Shown in pieces: positions 1 to 7,234 of a stretch of DNA of 40,801 nucleotides. The position numbers and the translations under genes were made by a program. The notes below the pieces were generated by a model. It saw only the letters and a program-made list of their open reading frames with translations, was not told the origin of the DNA and did no database searches. The DNA lies in the NCBI GenBank assembly GCA_003021655.1, contig PXRP01000021.1, positions 7,374 to 48,174 of the forward strand. The letters run 5' to 3'. Numbering within the stretch: the first letter of the stretch is position 1; the number at the start of each line of letters is the position of its first letter. The DNA comes from Halobacteriales archaeon QS_4_69_31. GTDB taxonomy: Archaea; Halobacteriota; Halobacteria; Halobacteriales; Haloarculaceae.

Positions 1-110
1 GCCCCTTCTTAGAAAGGAAGGAGCGTGGGGCTTTCGTGTGGGAGCGCGAAGTGCGGGAGTCCACCGACAAGCCCACGAGTTTACTCGTTGGTAGCTGACA
101 TGCCCTTTCG
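1..110 (+). mobile_element. Probable 3' end of an IS200/IS605-group (TnpB-type) element
   Basis: The first 100 bases contain no gene start but carry an open frame ending in TAG near 92. The stop lies in a near-perfect hairpin at 72-91 (arms CCCACGAGT and ACTCGTTGG, loop TT), followed by GTAGCTGAC. From memory, haloarchaeal IS1341-type elements end this way: the tnpB stop falls in a short hairpin at the right end, which is also the 3' end of the guide (omega) RNA. The rest of the element would lie left of the window. This is recognition by pattern only. A simple intergenic hairpin is the alternative. Confidence 0.4.
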
Positions 111-132
111 CCCCCTCGCCTCCCCGTCCCGC

Positions 133-651
133 TCACAGGTCGGCGAGCGTTTCGGCGACGTCGTTCCAGTGGCTCCCCTTCCAGAAGTGCTGGCCACAGA
201 AGCGACACCGCCAGACGGGCTGTTCGCGGGGGGGCGGCGCGTAGTCGGGCGTCGGTTCGGTCCGGTCGACCCCCTCAAGGGGGCCGTTGCAGGCGCTACA
301 CCGGACCGGCTCGTCGGCCAGCGCCAGCGCGAACCCCGCCGCGGCGAGTTCGCGCAGCTGGTCGTCGACCTCGCGGCTCGTCAGCAATACCGACGGCTCG
401 GCCCGCCGGGCCAGTTCCCCGTCGCGGGTCAGGACGACCCGGCCCTCGGTGGTGGCCACGGCGACCGCCCGGTCGTCGGTCTCGACGCCGCGCTCGCCCG
501 CGTAGGTGGCGTCGTACCCGCACATCCGCAGGTACGTCGCCAGCTTCCCCAGCATGGCGTCGACCAGAAGTGCCGTGTCCGCCGGCGTCCGCGCCGGCGG
601 GTCAGCCTCCCCCGCCAGGGGGTCTCTCCCGCCGTCTGTCTCCCCTGTCAT
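133..651 (-). CDS. Mut7-C RNase-domain protein with zinc ribbon
   Basis: The 172-residue protein has the Mut7-C (PIN-like) nuclease fold. After a variable 27-residue tail comes the N-terminal signature with Asp31 and GKLATYLRMCG (35-45), then VVLTRD (72-77). A C-terminal zinc ribbon has Cys118, Cys121, Cys149 and Cys152. Mut7-C proteins are predicted RNases; the substrate is unknown. The ATG at 651 overlaps the polX stop by four bases (ATGA), so translation is probably coupled and the gene is last in the polX operon. Family assignment is firm. A role in RNA processing or repair is inferred from the fold and the neighbour. Confidence 0.87.
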   Translation of the reverse strand: MTGETDGGRDPLAGEADPPARTPADTALLVDAMLGKLATYLRMCGYDATYAGERGVETDDRAVAVATTEGRVVLTRDGELARRAEPSVLLTSREVDDQLRELAAAGFALALADEPVRCSACNGPLEGVDRTEPTPDYAPPPREQPVWRCRFCGQHFWKGSHWNDVAETLADL

Positions 652-2387
652 GAGACGAACCTCTCGACGCCGTCGGCGTCGCGGGTGTTCAACACGTCGC
701 TCTGTTCGGCCCAGCCCCGGCGGGCGGTGTGGACCCCGTACCTGACGAGGTCGTACCGGCCGGGGCTGTGGGCGTCGGTGTTGACGGCGACAGTCGCGCC
801 GGCCTCGACGGCCGTCTTGACCGCCCGCCCGTCCAGGTCCAGGCGGGCCGGGTTGGCGTTGACCTCCAGGGCAGTGCCGTGGTCGGCGGCCGCCCGCGCC
901 AGGCGCTCGACGTCAACGTCCAGCCCCGCCCGCTGGTTCAGGTACCGCCCCGTCGGGTGGCCCAGGATGTCTACCTCCGGGTGTTCGGCGGCCGTGACCA
1001 GGCGGTCGGTGCCGTCGCCGTCCAGCGCCGCGTGGGGCGAGGCGACCACCAGGTCCAGGTCGGCCAGCAGGTCGTCGGCGACCGACACGGACCCGTCCGC
1101 GCCGATGTTGGCCTCGACGCCCGCGAACACCCTGATGTCGGCGTCGTCGTCGGCCGCGCGGACCTCCGGGAGCTGTTCCCGGAGCCGGTCGTCGTCGAGG
1201 CCGACGCCGCCGACCATCCCGGGGCCGGTCGCGTGGTCGGTGACCGCCACGTAGTCGTGGCCGAACGCGGCCGCGCCGGCGACCATCTCTTCGAGGGTGG
1301 TGCGCCCGTCCGACCAGTCGGTGTGGACGTGGAGGTCCCCCCGGACCGCGTCGGCCGCGACGGGGTCGGGCAGGTCGCCCGCGGCCGCGGCCTCGACCTC
1401 GCCCCAGTCCTCGCGGAGTTCCGGCGGGATCGACGGCAGGTCCAGCGCCCCGTACATCCCCGCTTCGGTCTCGCCGGCCACCCACTCGCCTGCCCGCTGG
1501 TCGGCGTCGGGGTCCTCGACCCCCGAGACGTCGAAGACGCCGTACTCGTTCATCTTCAGGTCCCGCTCGATGGCGCGGTTGCGCAGCGTGACGTTGTGGT
1601 CCTTGCTCCCCGTGAAATACTGGAGCGCGGCGCCGAACTCGTCGGGGACGACCACCCGGAGGTCGACGCGGACGCCGGCCGCGCGGACGCTGGCTTTCTG
1701 CTCGCCGGCCTCGATGACCGAGTCGGCCGCCGGCCAGTCGGTGAAGGCCTCGACGACCGCCGCGCCGTCCGTGCTGCCGACGAGGACGTCAACGTCGCCG
1801 ATGGTCGGTTTCCAGCGCCGTATCGACCCCGCGAGGTCGACCGCTTCGACGGCCGGGTGGTCGGCCAGGTACGAGCGGACCCGCTCGCCGTGGGGGCGGC
1901 CCTCACCCAGCAACTCGCGCTCGGCGGCCTCGCGGGCGAACGCGATATTCGCCAGGATGTTCTGTTCGGTCTTCTCGCCGAAGCCCGACACCTCGCGTAT
2001 CTCGCCGGCCTCGGCGGCGGCCGCCAGGTCATCGAGCGTCCGGATACCCAGCGCCTCGTAGAGGGTCCCGACCGTCTTGGGGCCGACCCCCTCGACGCGG
2101 GTCAGCGCCTCCATCTCGACCGGTAGCTCCTCGCGGAGTTCCGCGAGTTCCTCGATGGAGCCGGTCTCGACGTACTCGACGACCTTGGCGGCGATGGCGT
2201 CGCCGACGCCCTCGATCCGCTTGACCGCCTCCGGGCCGTCGGCGGCCAGCTCCTCGATGGCCCCGGGGTAGTCGAGGACGTTCTCGGCCGCCCGCCGGTA
2301 GGCGCGGGGCTTGTACGCGACGTCTCTGGCCTCCAGCAGGTCCGCGAACTCCTCCAGCCGGTCCGCGACCTCGGCGTTGCGGCTCAC
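648..2387 (-). CDS. polX: DNA polymerase/3'-5' exonuclease PolX
   Basis: The 579-residue protein has the full family-X layout. Helix-hairpin-helix DNA-binding motifs lie around 55-150. The nucleotidyltransferase site has GS at 187-188 and the metal-binding GDVD at 197-200. A C-terminal PHP phosphoesterase domain begins with HVHTDWSD (353-360) and ends with NTDAHS. PolX enzymes fill short gaps in base-excision repair, and the PHP domain gives 3'-5' exonuclease or AP-endonuclease activity. Length matches the family. The start is GTG at 2387 and overlaps the preceding 41-codon ORF by four bases (GTGA). The downstream Mut7-C gene is coupled in the same way, so the cluster is likely one transcript. 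Confidence 0.95.
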   Translation of the reverse strand: MSRNAEVADRLEEFADLLEARDVAYKPRAYRRAAENVLDYPGAIEELAADGPEAVKRIEGVGDAIAAKVVEYVETGSIEELAELREELPVEMEALTRVEGVGPKTVGTLYEALGIRTLDDLAAAAEAGEIREVSGFGEKTEQNILANIAFAREAAERELLGEGRPHGERVRSYLADHPAVEAVDLAGSIRRWKPTIGDVDVLVGSTDGAAVVEAFTDWPAADSVIEAGEQKASVRAAGVRVDLRVVVPDEFGAALQYFTGSKDHNVTLRNRAIERDLKMNEYGVFDVSGVEDPDADQRAGEWVAGETEAGMYGALDLPSIPPELREDWGEVEAAAAGDLPDPVAADAVRGDLHVHTDWSDGRTTLEEMVAGAAAFGHDYVAVTDHATGPGMVGGVGLDDDRLREQLPEVRAADDDADIRVFAGVEANIGADGSVSVADDLLADLDLVVASPHAALDGDGTDRLVTAAEHPEVDILGHPTGRYLNQRAGLDVDVERLARAAADHGTALEVNANPARLDLDGRAVKTAVEAGATVAVNTDAHSPGRYDLVRYGVHTARRGWAEQSDVLNTRDADGVERFVS

Positions 2388-2509
2388 CGTCGCCCTCCCG
2401 CGGTGGGCGCCGTAACCGTCGCCACCCCGCGGCGGTCGTCGCCACCGCTCGGCCCCGCGGCGGCGGCCTCCCCGTCGGCCGCCCGGGGGGCGGTCGTCGC
2501 GTCGGTCAT
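2384..2509 (-). CDS. Candidate 41-residue protein coupled to polX
   Basis: A 41-codon frame starts with ATG at 2509, overlapping the stop of the upstream gene by four bases (ATGA). Its stop overlaps the polX GTG start by four bases (GTGA). The peptide begins MTDATTAPRAADG and is rich in Ala, Gly, Thr and Asp, with a basic C-terminus (GGRR) and no recognisable domain. The exact junctions at both ends argue that it is translated, or at least serves as a coupling leader for polX. Composition alone does not prove coding, and a long polX 5' extension in another frame cannot be excluded. Confidence 0.5.
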   Translation of the reverse strand: MTDATTAPRAADGEAAAAGPSGGDDRRGVATVTAPTAGGRR

Positions 2510-2958
2510 AGTCGGCCGGAGCTCCGGCTGGCGCCCTGGCTGTCGGTGTCCTGGCCCAGCGCCTTCTGCAGGAAGTTCATCCAGCGTTGCTTGTCGGCTC
2601 GTTCCTGGGCCTCCATCTCGGCTTCGAGGTCGGTCGGGCCGAGACTCTCCAGGGCGTTCAGCGCGCGGTCGATGCCGATTATCGCCTCGGCGAGGCGCTC
2701 GCCCTCCTCGCGGGGGATGTCGCCGTCCTCGATGCGTTGCTTGCGCTGGAGGCGCTCGCGCCGGAGGTTCGTCTTGGCCTGCTCGACGCGCTCGCGCTCG
2801 CCGGGGGGGACCGTGTCCCGGCGCTTGATCTCGAAAACGAACTCGCGCAGGTCGACGGACTCCCCCTGGATGTCGATGCGGTCGGGGATCGCCGCGCCGA
2901 CGGTCGCACCGTCCCGCCCGATCCGCTCCAGGAGTTGCTTGCGCTCGTACTCTTTCAC
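2506..2958 (-). CDS. DUF5788-like haloarchaeal protein
   Basis: This gene encodes about 150 residues beginning VKEYERKQLLERIGRDGA. The protein is highly charged and mostly helical, with a coiled-coil-like stretch (GERERVEQAKTNLRRERLQR). It matches my memory of the haloarchaeal DUF5788 family, whose function is unknown. I chose the GTG at 2958 over an upstream TTG. On the minus strand a CTTTTTG box at 2983-2989 lies about 27 bases upstream, which fits a leaderless transcript, and the family usually begins at this KE(F/Y)ERK motif. It is the first gene of the operon that continues through the 41-residue ORF, polX and the Mut7-C gene. Confidence 0.8.
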   Translation of the reverse strand: MKEYERKQLLERIGRDGATVGAAIPDRIDIQGESVDLREFVFEIKRRDTVPPGERERVEQAKTNLRRERLQRKQRIEDGDIPREEGERLAEAIIGIDRALNALESLGPTDLEAEMEAQERADKQRWMNFLQKALGQDTDSQGASRSSGRL

Positions 2959-2982
2959 ACCCGTCGCTCCGGGTCCGACGGG

Positions 2983-2989
2983 CAAAAAG
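2983..2989 (-). promoter_or_regulatory. TATA-like box of the polX operon
   Basis: A T-rich box read on the minus strand as CTTTTTG is centred 27-28 bases before the GTG at 2958. That is the normal haloarchaeal TATA-to-start distance for a leaderless mRNA, and it supports the GTG start. Confidence 0.5.
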
Positions 2990-3372
2990 GTGGCCGCTAC
3001 GCGGTGGCGTCCCCTCCGGGCCGGTAGGTCGGCTTCCGGCCAGCGCGTCGAGGTCGGGCGGTGGGACGGCCGCCGGCCCAGCAGGCCCGAGCGGACCGCG
3101 AGGAAGGCCGCCCGACCCGCCCGAGCCGGAACTTTCCTGCCGGTCGACCCGGACTTGTCTCAAGCGACTGTGGGTCCGCACACTACCGGCACGCGCCGGT
3201 CCCGGCGAACGTGATATCCGGCGCCGGCCCGACGGAAACGGCCGCTCGGGCGGTCCTACGGGGAGCTGAGCCGGTCCGCGCTCGCTCGCCGGGAAGGGTA
3301 GCCACTATATGCGTGGGCCTCCTACGGCTTCGTAGCACCGTCGCCAGCGGACGGCCGGCCACCCACTCACCC

Positions 3373-3975
3373 ATGAGATGCGTATACAGACTCCATTCGA
3401 CACTGGAACTGCCTCTGGAGGACGTGTACGACTTCTTCGACGACCCTGCCCTTCCTGCGGACGTCGAAGACGTCGAGATCACACGCCGAAACAACACCCT
3501 CATTATCAGCGCCGTCTCGACCGACGACGAGATCAGCAAGTACACGCCGACCGCACAGCTGAAAGCGAGCGTCACCGAGAACCGCGTCTACGAGGAGATC
3601 GAGGAGGAAGAAGACGAGGACGACAGGTCACTGGGCACGCCCAACACCGGCGGCGGGCCCCAGTGGGGGACGCTCGAAGAGGAAGAGGAGGAACCGCCCT
3701 CCGAACTCGTCGAGTACGCCTGCTTCAAGGGCGACCGCGAGACCGTCCTGCAGAACAGCACGCTCCAGTACGAGATGTTCGAGGTCCTCTGTAACATCGC
3801 GCGCATCGCCGAGAAGGGGACCCTGACGGCGATCACGGCCATCGGCGGGGACCTCGACGCCGTCCGCATCGTCGACGGTGAGGACCGTCCCGCCTCGATA
3901 AACGTCGTCGAGGACCCCCGCGAGGACGAGGAAGGCGGCGGCGTCGACTGGCGCGACAACGAGTTTATCAGCTAG
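3373..3975 (+). CDS. Conserved haloarchaeal protein, acidic insert, unknown function
   Basis: The protein is 200 residues, starting MRCVYRLHSTLELP. The N-terminal 75 residues (to about KASVTENRVYEE) look like a compact alpha/beta domain. A Glu/Asp-rich linker (about 76-112, EEEEDEDD and EEEEEE runs) follows, then a C-terminal helical region (ACFKGDRETVLQNS, MFEVLCNIARIAEKG). I recognise it as a conserved haloarchaeal family but cannot give a function. The ATG at 3373 is preceded by a CTATATG box near 3306, implying a leader of roughly 40 bases. Its TAG stop overlaps the convergent gene's stop at the palindrome CTAG. Confidence 0.8.
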   Translation: MRCVYRLHSTLELPLEDVYDFFDDPALPADVEDVEITRRNNTLIISAVSTDDEISKYTPTAQLKASVTENRVYEEIEEEEDEDDRSLGTPNTGGGPQWGTLEEEEEEPPSELVEYACFKGDRETVLQNSTLQYEMFEVLCNIARIAEKGTLTAITAIGGDLDAVRIVDGEDRPASINVVEDPREDEEGGGVDWRDNEFIS

Positions 3976-4217
3976 TCGACGACCGTGACCGCTCCGGCAG
4001 TGTCGATAGTCACCGTACACCCCGCGTAGACGAATTCCACGGAGACGGCAGTCTCCTCGGGGGACTCGAAGACCCTCTCGAGGGACTCCGGGTCGACCAC
4101 CTCGTACAGCGGCGCGAGCGCGTCCGGCGCGACGCCCTCGCGTTCGGCCACCGCGTTGACGACGCGCTCGCTCACCGTCCGCTCGCTGGCACGATTCGCG
4201 CTCCCGGCATCTGACAT
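3972..4217 (-). CDS. HalOD1 output-domain protein
   Basis: The protein is 81 residues (MSDAGSANRASERTVS) and consists almost entirely of a HalOD1 domain: VSERVVNAVAEREGV, LAPLYEVVDPESLERVF, then beta strands with VEFVYAGCTVTI near the end. HalOD1 is a small haloarchaeal domain found alone or at the end of signalling proteins. Its partner is unknown. I used the ATG at 4217 rather than a TTG two codons upstream. The stop codon overlaps that of the convergent gene by four bases. Confidence 0.85.
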   Translation of the reverse strand: MSDAGSANRASERTVSERVVNAVAEREGVAPDALAPLYEVVDPESLERVFESPEETAVSVEFVYAGCTVTIDTAGAVTVVD

Positions 4218-4377
4218 GGCCAACAGTGCTCTATCGAGTAACTTGTGCCTGCCGGTTCCCGGGACCGACTGCGAGCGAGGTGACGGGAGGGCCGCGGCGA
4301 CGGCGGTCAGTCGGCGACGTCACGCCCGCCGTCGGCGGGACGGCGGGGGGACGAACCCGGTGACAGCGAGCGGGCGG

Positions 4378-5445
4378 TTAGGCGTCGCCGTCGACGGGTG
4401 CGACCTCGGCGGTGTGGGCCGGCGAGGTGGGGAGCGACCCGACGCCCAGCGCGCGGTCGGTCATGTGGCGGCTCTCGCCGGCGTCGGCGACCCCGGTGAC
4501 CGCCCGGATCGCGTCGATGTTCTCGGGGACGACGTCGCTCTCCTGGTCGATGGCCTGGAAGAGCGTACACTCGTTGCCGGCCAGTTCGATCGACTCCTCG
4601 AAGACGCAGTTCTCCCAGAGGTCGGTCCGTGGGCGCTCGCTGTCCCTGCCGACGTCCATGAGGTCGCCACACCCCTCGATGCCGAATTCGCCGGTGACGA
4701 ACATGAGGCGGGGTTCGGCGGCGAGCGTCCGCCGGACGGACCGCGCGTTCGCGGGCGGGTCGTCGAGGCGCACGCGGACCGTCTGGAGGTGCATCACCGT
4801 CGTCGGGACCTTCACGCCGTGGGTGCGGATGTCGACGTCCGGGAGGACCTCCCTGACGTCTGCCGCGTGGTGGGACTCGCCCATCGGGTCCGGGAGGATG
4901 TCGTTTATCGGCCCGCGGTCGGTCTGGCCGGGGTCGCCGCCCCGCCGGACCAGCGTCGCGCGCGCCGACCTGACGCCGTAGGCCTCGTCCAGCGGCGCGA
5001 GCAGGCGCGCGAGTCCCGTGCAGTTACACGAGAGCACGCGCACGGAGTCGGCCCCGGCGGCGGCCTCGTAGTTGGCGCGGGCGTTGAAACTCACGTCCGC
5101 GACGTCGGCGTCCTCGCCGCCCTGCAGGACCGCCGGCGTCCCCGTCTCGGCGTACAGCTCCCGGTTCTCGGCGCCGACCCCCGCGGGCGTCGCGTCGACG
5201 ACGACGTCGGCCCGGTCGACCAGGTCCGCGACCGTCCCCTCGGTGCGGATGCCGGCCGACTCGAAGGCCGCGACGGCGTCCTCGTCGGACGCGTAGATGG
5301 GGGTGGCCGTCTCCCTGGCGAGGGCCGCCGCGTAGTCCGGCGAGCGCTTGGCGACGCCGGCGACGACCATGTCCGACTGGCGGCCCACGGCGGCGGCGAC
5401 CCGCTTGCCGATGGTGCCGTAGCCGACCACGCCGACGCGGATCAT
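4378..5445 (-). CDS. gap: Type II glyceraldehyde-3-phosphate dehydrogenase
   Basis: This 355-residue enzyme interconverts glyceraldehyde-3-phosphate and 1,3-bisphosphoglycerate. It has the archaeal type II form: Rossmann start VGVVGYGTIGKRVAAAV (4-20) and catalytic SCN with Cys140 (SCNCTG, 139-144), the expected position for archaeal GAPDH. The length is slightly above the usual 335-340 because of an unconserved tail after about residue 335. The start at 5445 overlaps the FBPase stop as ATGA. In haloarchaea the type II enzyme is generally assigned to gluconeogenesis, which fits its position third after aldolase and FBPase. An upstream extension of the frame to 5784 is antisense-like and was discarded. 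Confidence 0.93.
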   Translation of the reverse strand: MIRVGVVGYGTIGKRVAAAVGRQSDMVVAGVAKRSPDYAAALARETATPIYASDEDAVAAFESAGIRTEGTVADLVDRADVVVDATPAGVGAENRELYAETGTPAVLQGGEDADVADVSFNARANYEAAAGADSVRVLSCNCTGLARLLAPLDEAYGVRSARATLVRRGGDPGQTDRGPINDILPDPMGESHHAADVREVLPDVDIRTHGVKVPTTVMHLQTVRVRLDDPPANARSVRRTLAAEPRLMFVTGEFGIEGCGDLMDVGRDSERPRTDLWENCVFEESIELAGNECTLFQAIDQESDVVPENIDAIRAVTGVADAGESRHMTDRALGVGSLPTSPAHTAEVAPVDGDA

Positions 5446-6293
5446 TGTGGGACCTCCTGGAGGAACGCTTCCTCCAGTCGGTCGATGTAGGTCCGGGAGC
5501 CGACGTGGACCGGCGTCCGGTCGTGCAGCGAGTCGATGGGACGGTCCAGCAGCGACCGCCGGCCGTCCGAGGAGGCCCCGCCGGCCGTCTCGATCACGTA
5601 GGCGATCGGTGCGCCCTCGAACTGGTGGCGGAGTTTGCCCGACGGCCGCGAGACGAGTTCGGGATAGGCGAAGACCCCGCCGTACTCCAGCACCTGGTTC
5701 ACGTCGGCGACCAGCGCGCCGCCGTACCGGCACTTCAGTTCGTGCTGGACCCCCTCGGCGTAGGCGGCGAACCGCGGCGTCCACGAGTCCGGCCCGCCGC
5801 CGAAGCCAAAGACCGTCGGGTCTCCGGGGAGGGTCTGGTCGCGCTCGACCGGACGGCGGTCGCCGTCGACGAGCGCCTCCGTCCGGACGGTGCCGTCGCG
5901 GGCGACCGTCAGCGTCGTCGTCGGCCCGTAGATGACGTACCCGGCGGCGACGAGGTCACGACCCCTCGCGGGGAGGTCCGCGTCGTAGACGCCGACGATG
6001 GTGCCCACCGGGTTGTTCGACTGCAGGTTCGACGACCCGTCCAGCGGGTCGACCGCGACCGAGAGCCCCTCGCCGCAGTCGGTGACGCCGTCGCGCTCCT
6101 CGCTGGCGTATTCGCCGACGCCGTCGATGGCGGTCAGGCGCTCGCCGAACAGCGTGTCCGCCCAGTCGTCGGCGGCCAGCTGGGTGTCGCCGCTCGCGTT
6201 CTCGCTCTCGAGCGGGTCACGGCGCTCGATGAGGCCCGCCCGGATCCGGGGCGCCAGCTCCGCGACGGCGTCGAAGACTGCCGTGACCGTCAT
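5442..6293 (-). CDS. fbp: Class I fructose-1,6-bisphosphatase
   Basis: The protein is 283 residues. It has the inositol-monophosphatase/FBPase metal site DPLDGSSN at 82-89, upstream acidic ligands in YASEERD (62-68), and a C-terminal substrate region (GKLRHQFEGAPIAYVIE). It hydrolyses fructose-1,6-bisphosphate to fructose-6-phosphate, the irreversible step of gluconeogenesis. The ATG at 6293 overlaps the aldolase stop and the TGA overlaps the gap start, both as ATGA. The three enzymes are therefore made from one message and catalyse consecutive steps in the reverse direction. The shorter start is chosen because the upstream extension has no FBPase similarity. Confidence 0.93.
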   Translation of the reverse strand: MTVTAVFDAVAELAPRIRAGLIERRDPLESENASGDTQLAADDWADTLFGERLTAIDGVGEYASEERDGVTDCGEGLSVAVDPLDGSSNLQSNNPVGTIVGVYDADLPARGRDLVAAGYVIYGPTTTLTVARDGTVRTEALVDGDRRPVERDQTLPGDPTVFGFGGGPDSWTPRFAAYAEGVQHELKCRYGGALVADVNQVLEYGGVFAYPELVSRPSGKLRHQFEGAPIAYVIETAGGASSDGRRSLLDRPIDSLHDRTPVHVGSRTYIDRLEEAFLQEVPQ

Positions 6294-7087
6294 GCTATCT
6301 GCCTCCCGAGCGCCGCCTCGGGGGCGGCCCCCTCGAAGATGACCCGCTCCAAGGCGTCGAGCATCCGCTCGGGGTCCTCGCGCTGCCAGACGTTCCGGCC
6401 GACGGCCAAGCCGGAGCCGCCGGCGTCCAGCGTCTCGCGCACGCTCCGGAGGAACGCGCGCTCGTCGACCTTCGACCCCCCGCTCAACAGGACGTCGACC
6501 TCGCCGGCCGCGCGGGTGGCCCACTCCATCGCTTCCTGGCTGCCCGGTGACTTGATCTTGACCGCGTCGGCCCCGAGTTCGAGGCCGATCCGGGCGGCGT
6601 AGGCGATCGTGTCGTCTTTGGTGTCGTTTTTGACGCCCTGCCCGCGCGGGTACGACCACAGGACCACCGGCAGGTCGTACTCGCGGGCGCGCTCCTGGAT
6701 CTCGCGGAACTCCGCGAACATCTCGGGTTCGTGGTTCGACCCGGGATAGAGGGTGTACCCTACCGCGTCGGCCCCCAGTTCCACCGCGTAGTCGACCGAC
6801 ATGTTCGTCGGCGATGTCGGCTCGCCCATCCGGAGGTTGGTCGTGCCGTTGAGCTTGGCGACCAGGGCGACCTCGTCCTCGTAGGAGGGGTAGTACGTCT
6901 CCGCGATGCCCTTCTGGACGGCCATCCCCGTGACAGCGTCGTGTGTCGCGACGTCGAACACCGTCTCGGGGTCGACGGTCTCGGGGACCGGCTCGAAGTC
7001 CGTCGGCCCGTGTTCGAGCCCGTGGTCCATCGCCAGTAACAGAGTCTTTCCGTCGCGCTGGATCACGGACAGTTCGTTCTCACGCAT
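6290..7087 (-). CDS. fba: Class I (DhnA-type) fructose-bisphosphate aldolase
   Basis: The protein is 265 residues and belongs to the archaeal class I aldolase family. AMDHGLEHGP lies at 19-28, and the Schiff-base lysine is at 177 in AVKIKSPGS, the position reported for the Thermoproteus enzyme. The C-terminal phosphate site includes SGGSKVD and GLAVGRNVWQ. It condenses DHAP and glyceraldehyde-3-phosphate during gluconeogenesis. ATG 7087 is preferred to a GTG eight codons upstream because a strong TATATA box at 7113-7118 lies 27 bases before it, giving a leaderless mRNA. It is first in the fba-fbp-gap operon. Confidence 0.92.
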   Translation of the reverse strand: MRENELSVIQRDGKTLLLAMDHGLEHGPTDFEPVPETVDPETVFDVATHDAVTGMAVQKGIAETYYPSYEDEVALVAKLNGTTNLRMGEPTSPTNMSVDYAVELGADAVGYTLYPGSNHEPEMFAEFREIQERAREYDLPVVLWSYPRGQGVKNDTKDDTIAYAARIGLELGADAVKIKSPGSQEAMEWATRAAGEVDVLLSGGSKVDERAFLRSVRETLDAGGSGLAVGRNVWQREDPERMLDALERVIFEGAAPEAALGRQIA

Positions 7088-7234
7088 ACAGGCGAAAGTC
7101 CGATAACTCACGTATATACTTTTACCTCAGAGCGAGATCCACGAAACTCTTTCATATTCGTCTAGAGAAGATATAGAAATCTCAGAGCCATTCAAAATCA
7201 GTCAGAGAAGATACTACGAATATTGTTAATCCGG
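7088..7234 (-). promoter_or_regulatory. Promoter and probable regulatory region of the fba-fbp-gap operon
   Basis: This AT-rich stretch separates trmB from fba. Read toward fba it carries a clear TATATA box (7113-7118). It also holds repeats: AGAGAAGATA at 7164-7173 and 7204-7213 (40 bases apart, near four helical turns), and CTCAGAGC at 7126-7133 and 7181-7188, with a related TCAGAGC at 7235. Such spaced repeats beside a TrmB gene suggest regulator binding. I did not find an exact copy of the TACT-N7/8-GAGTA site I remember for Halobacterium TrmB, so the regulator is unproved. Confidence 0.5.

Noticed and set aside
25..1254. Long plus-strand open frame across the Mut7-C and polX genes
   Set aside because: It is the complementary strand of two well-defined genes; the product is Arg/Ser-rich and matches no family.
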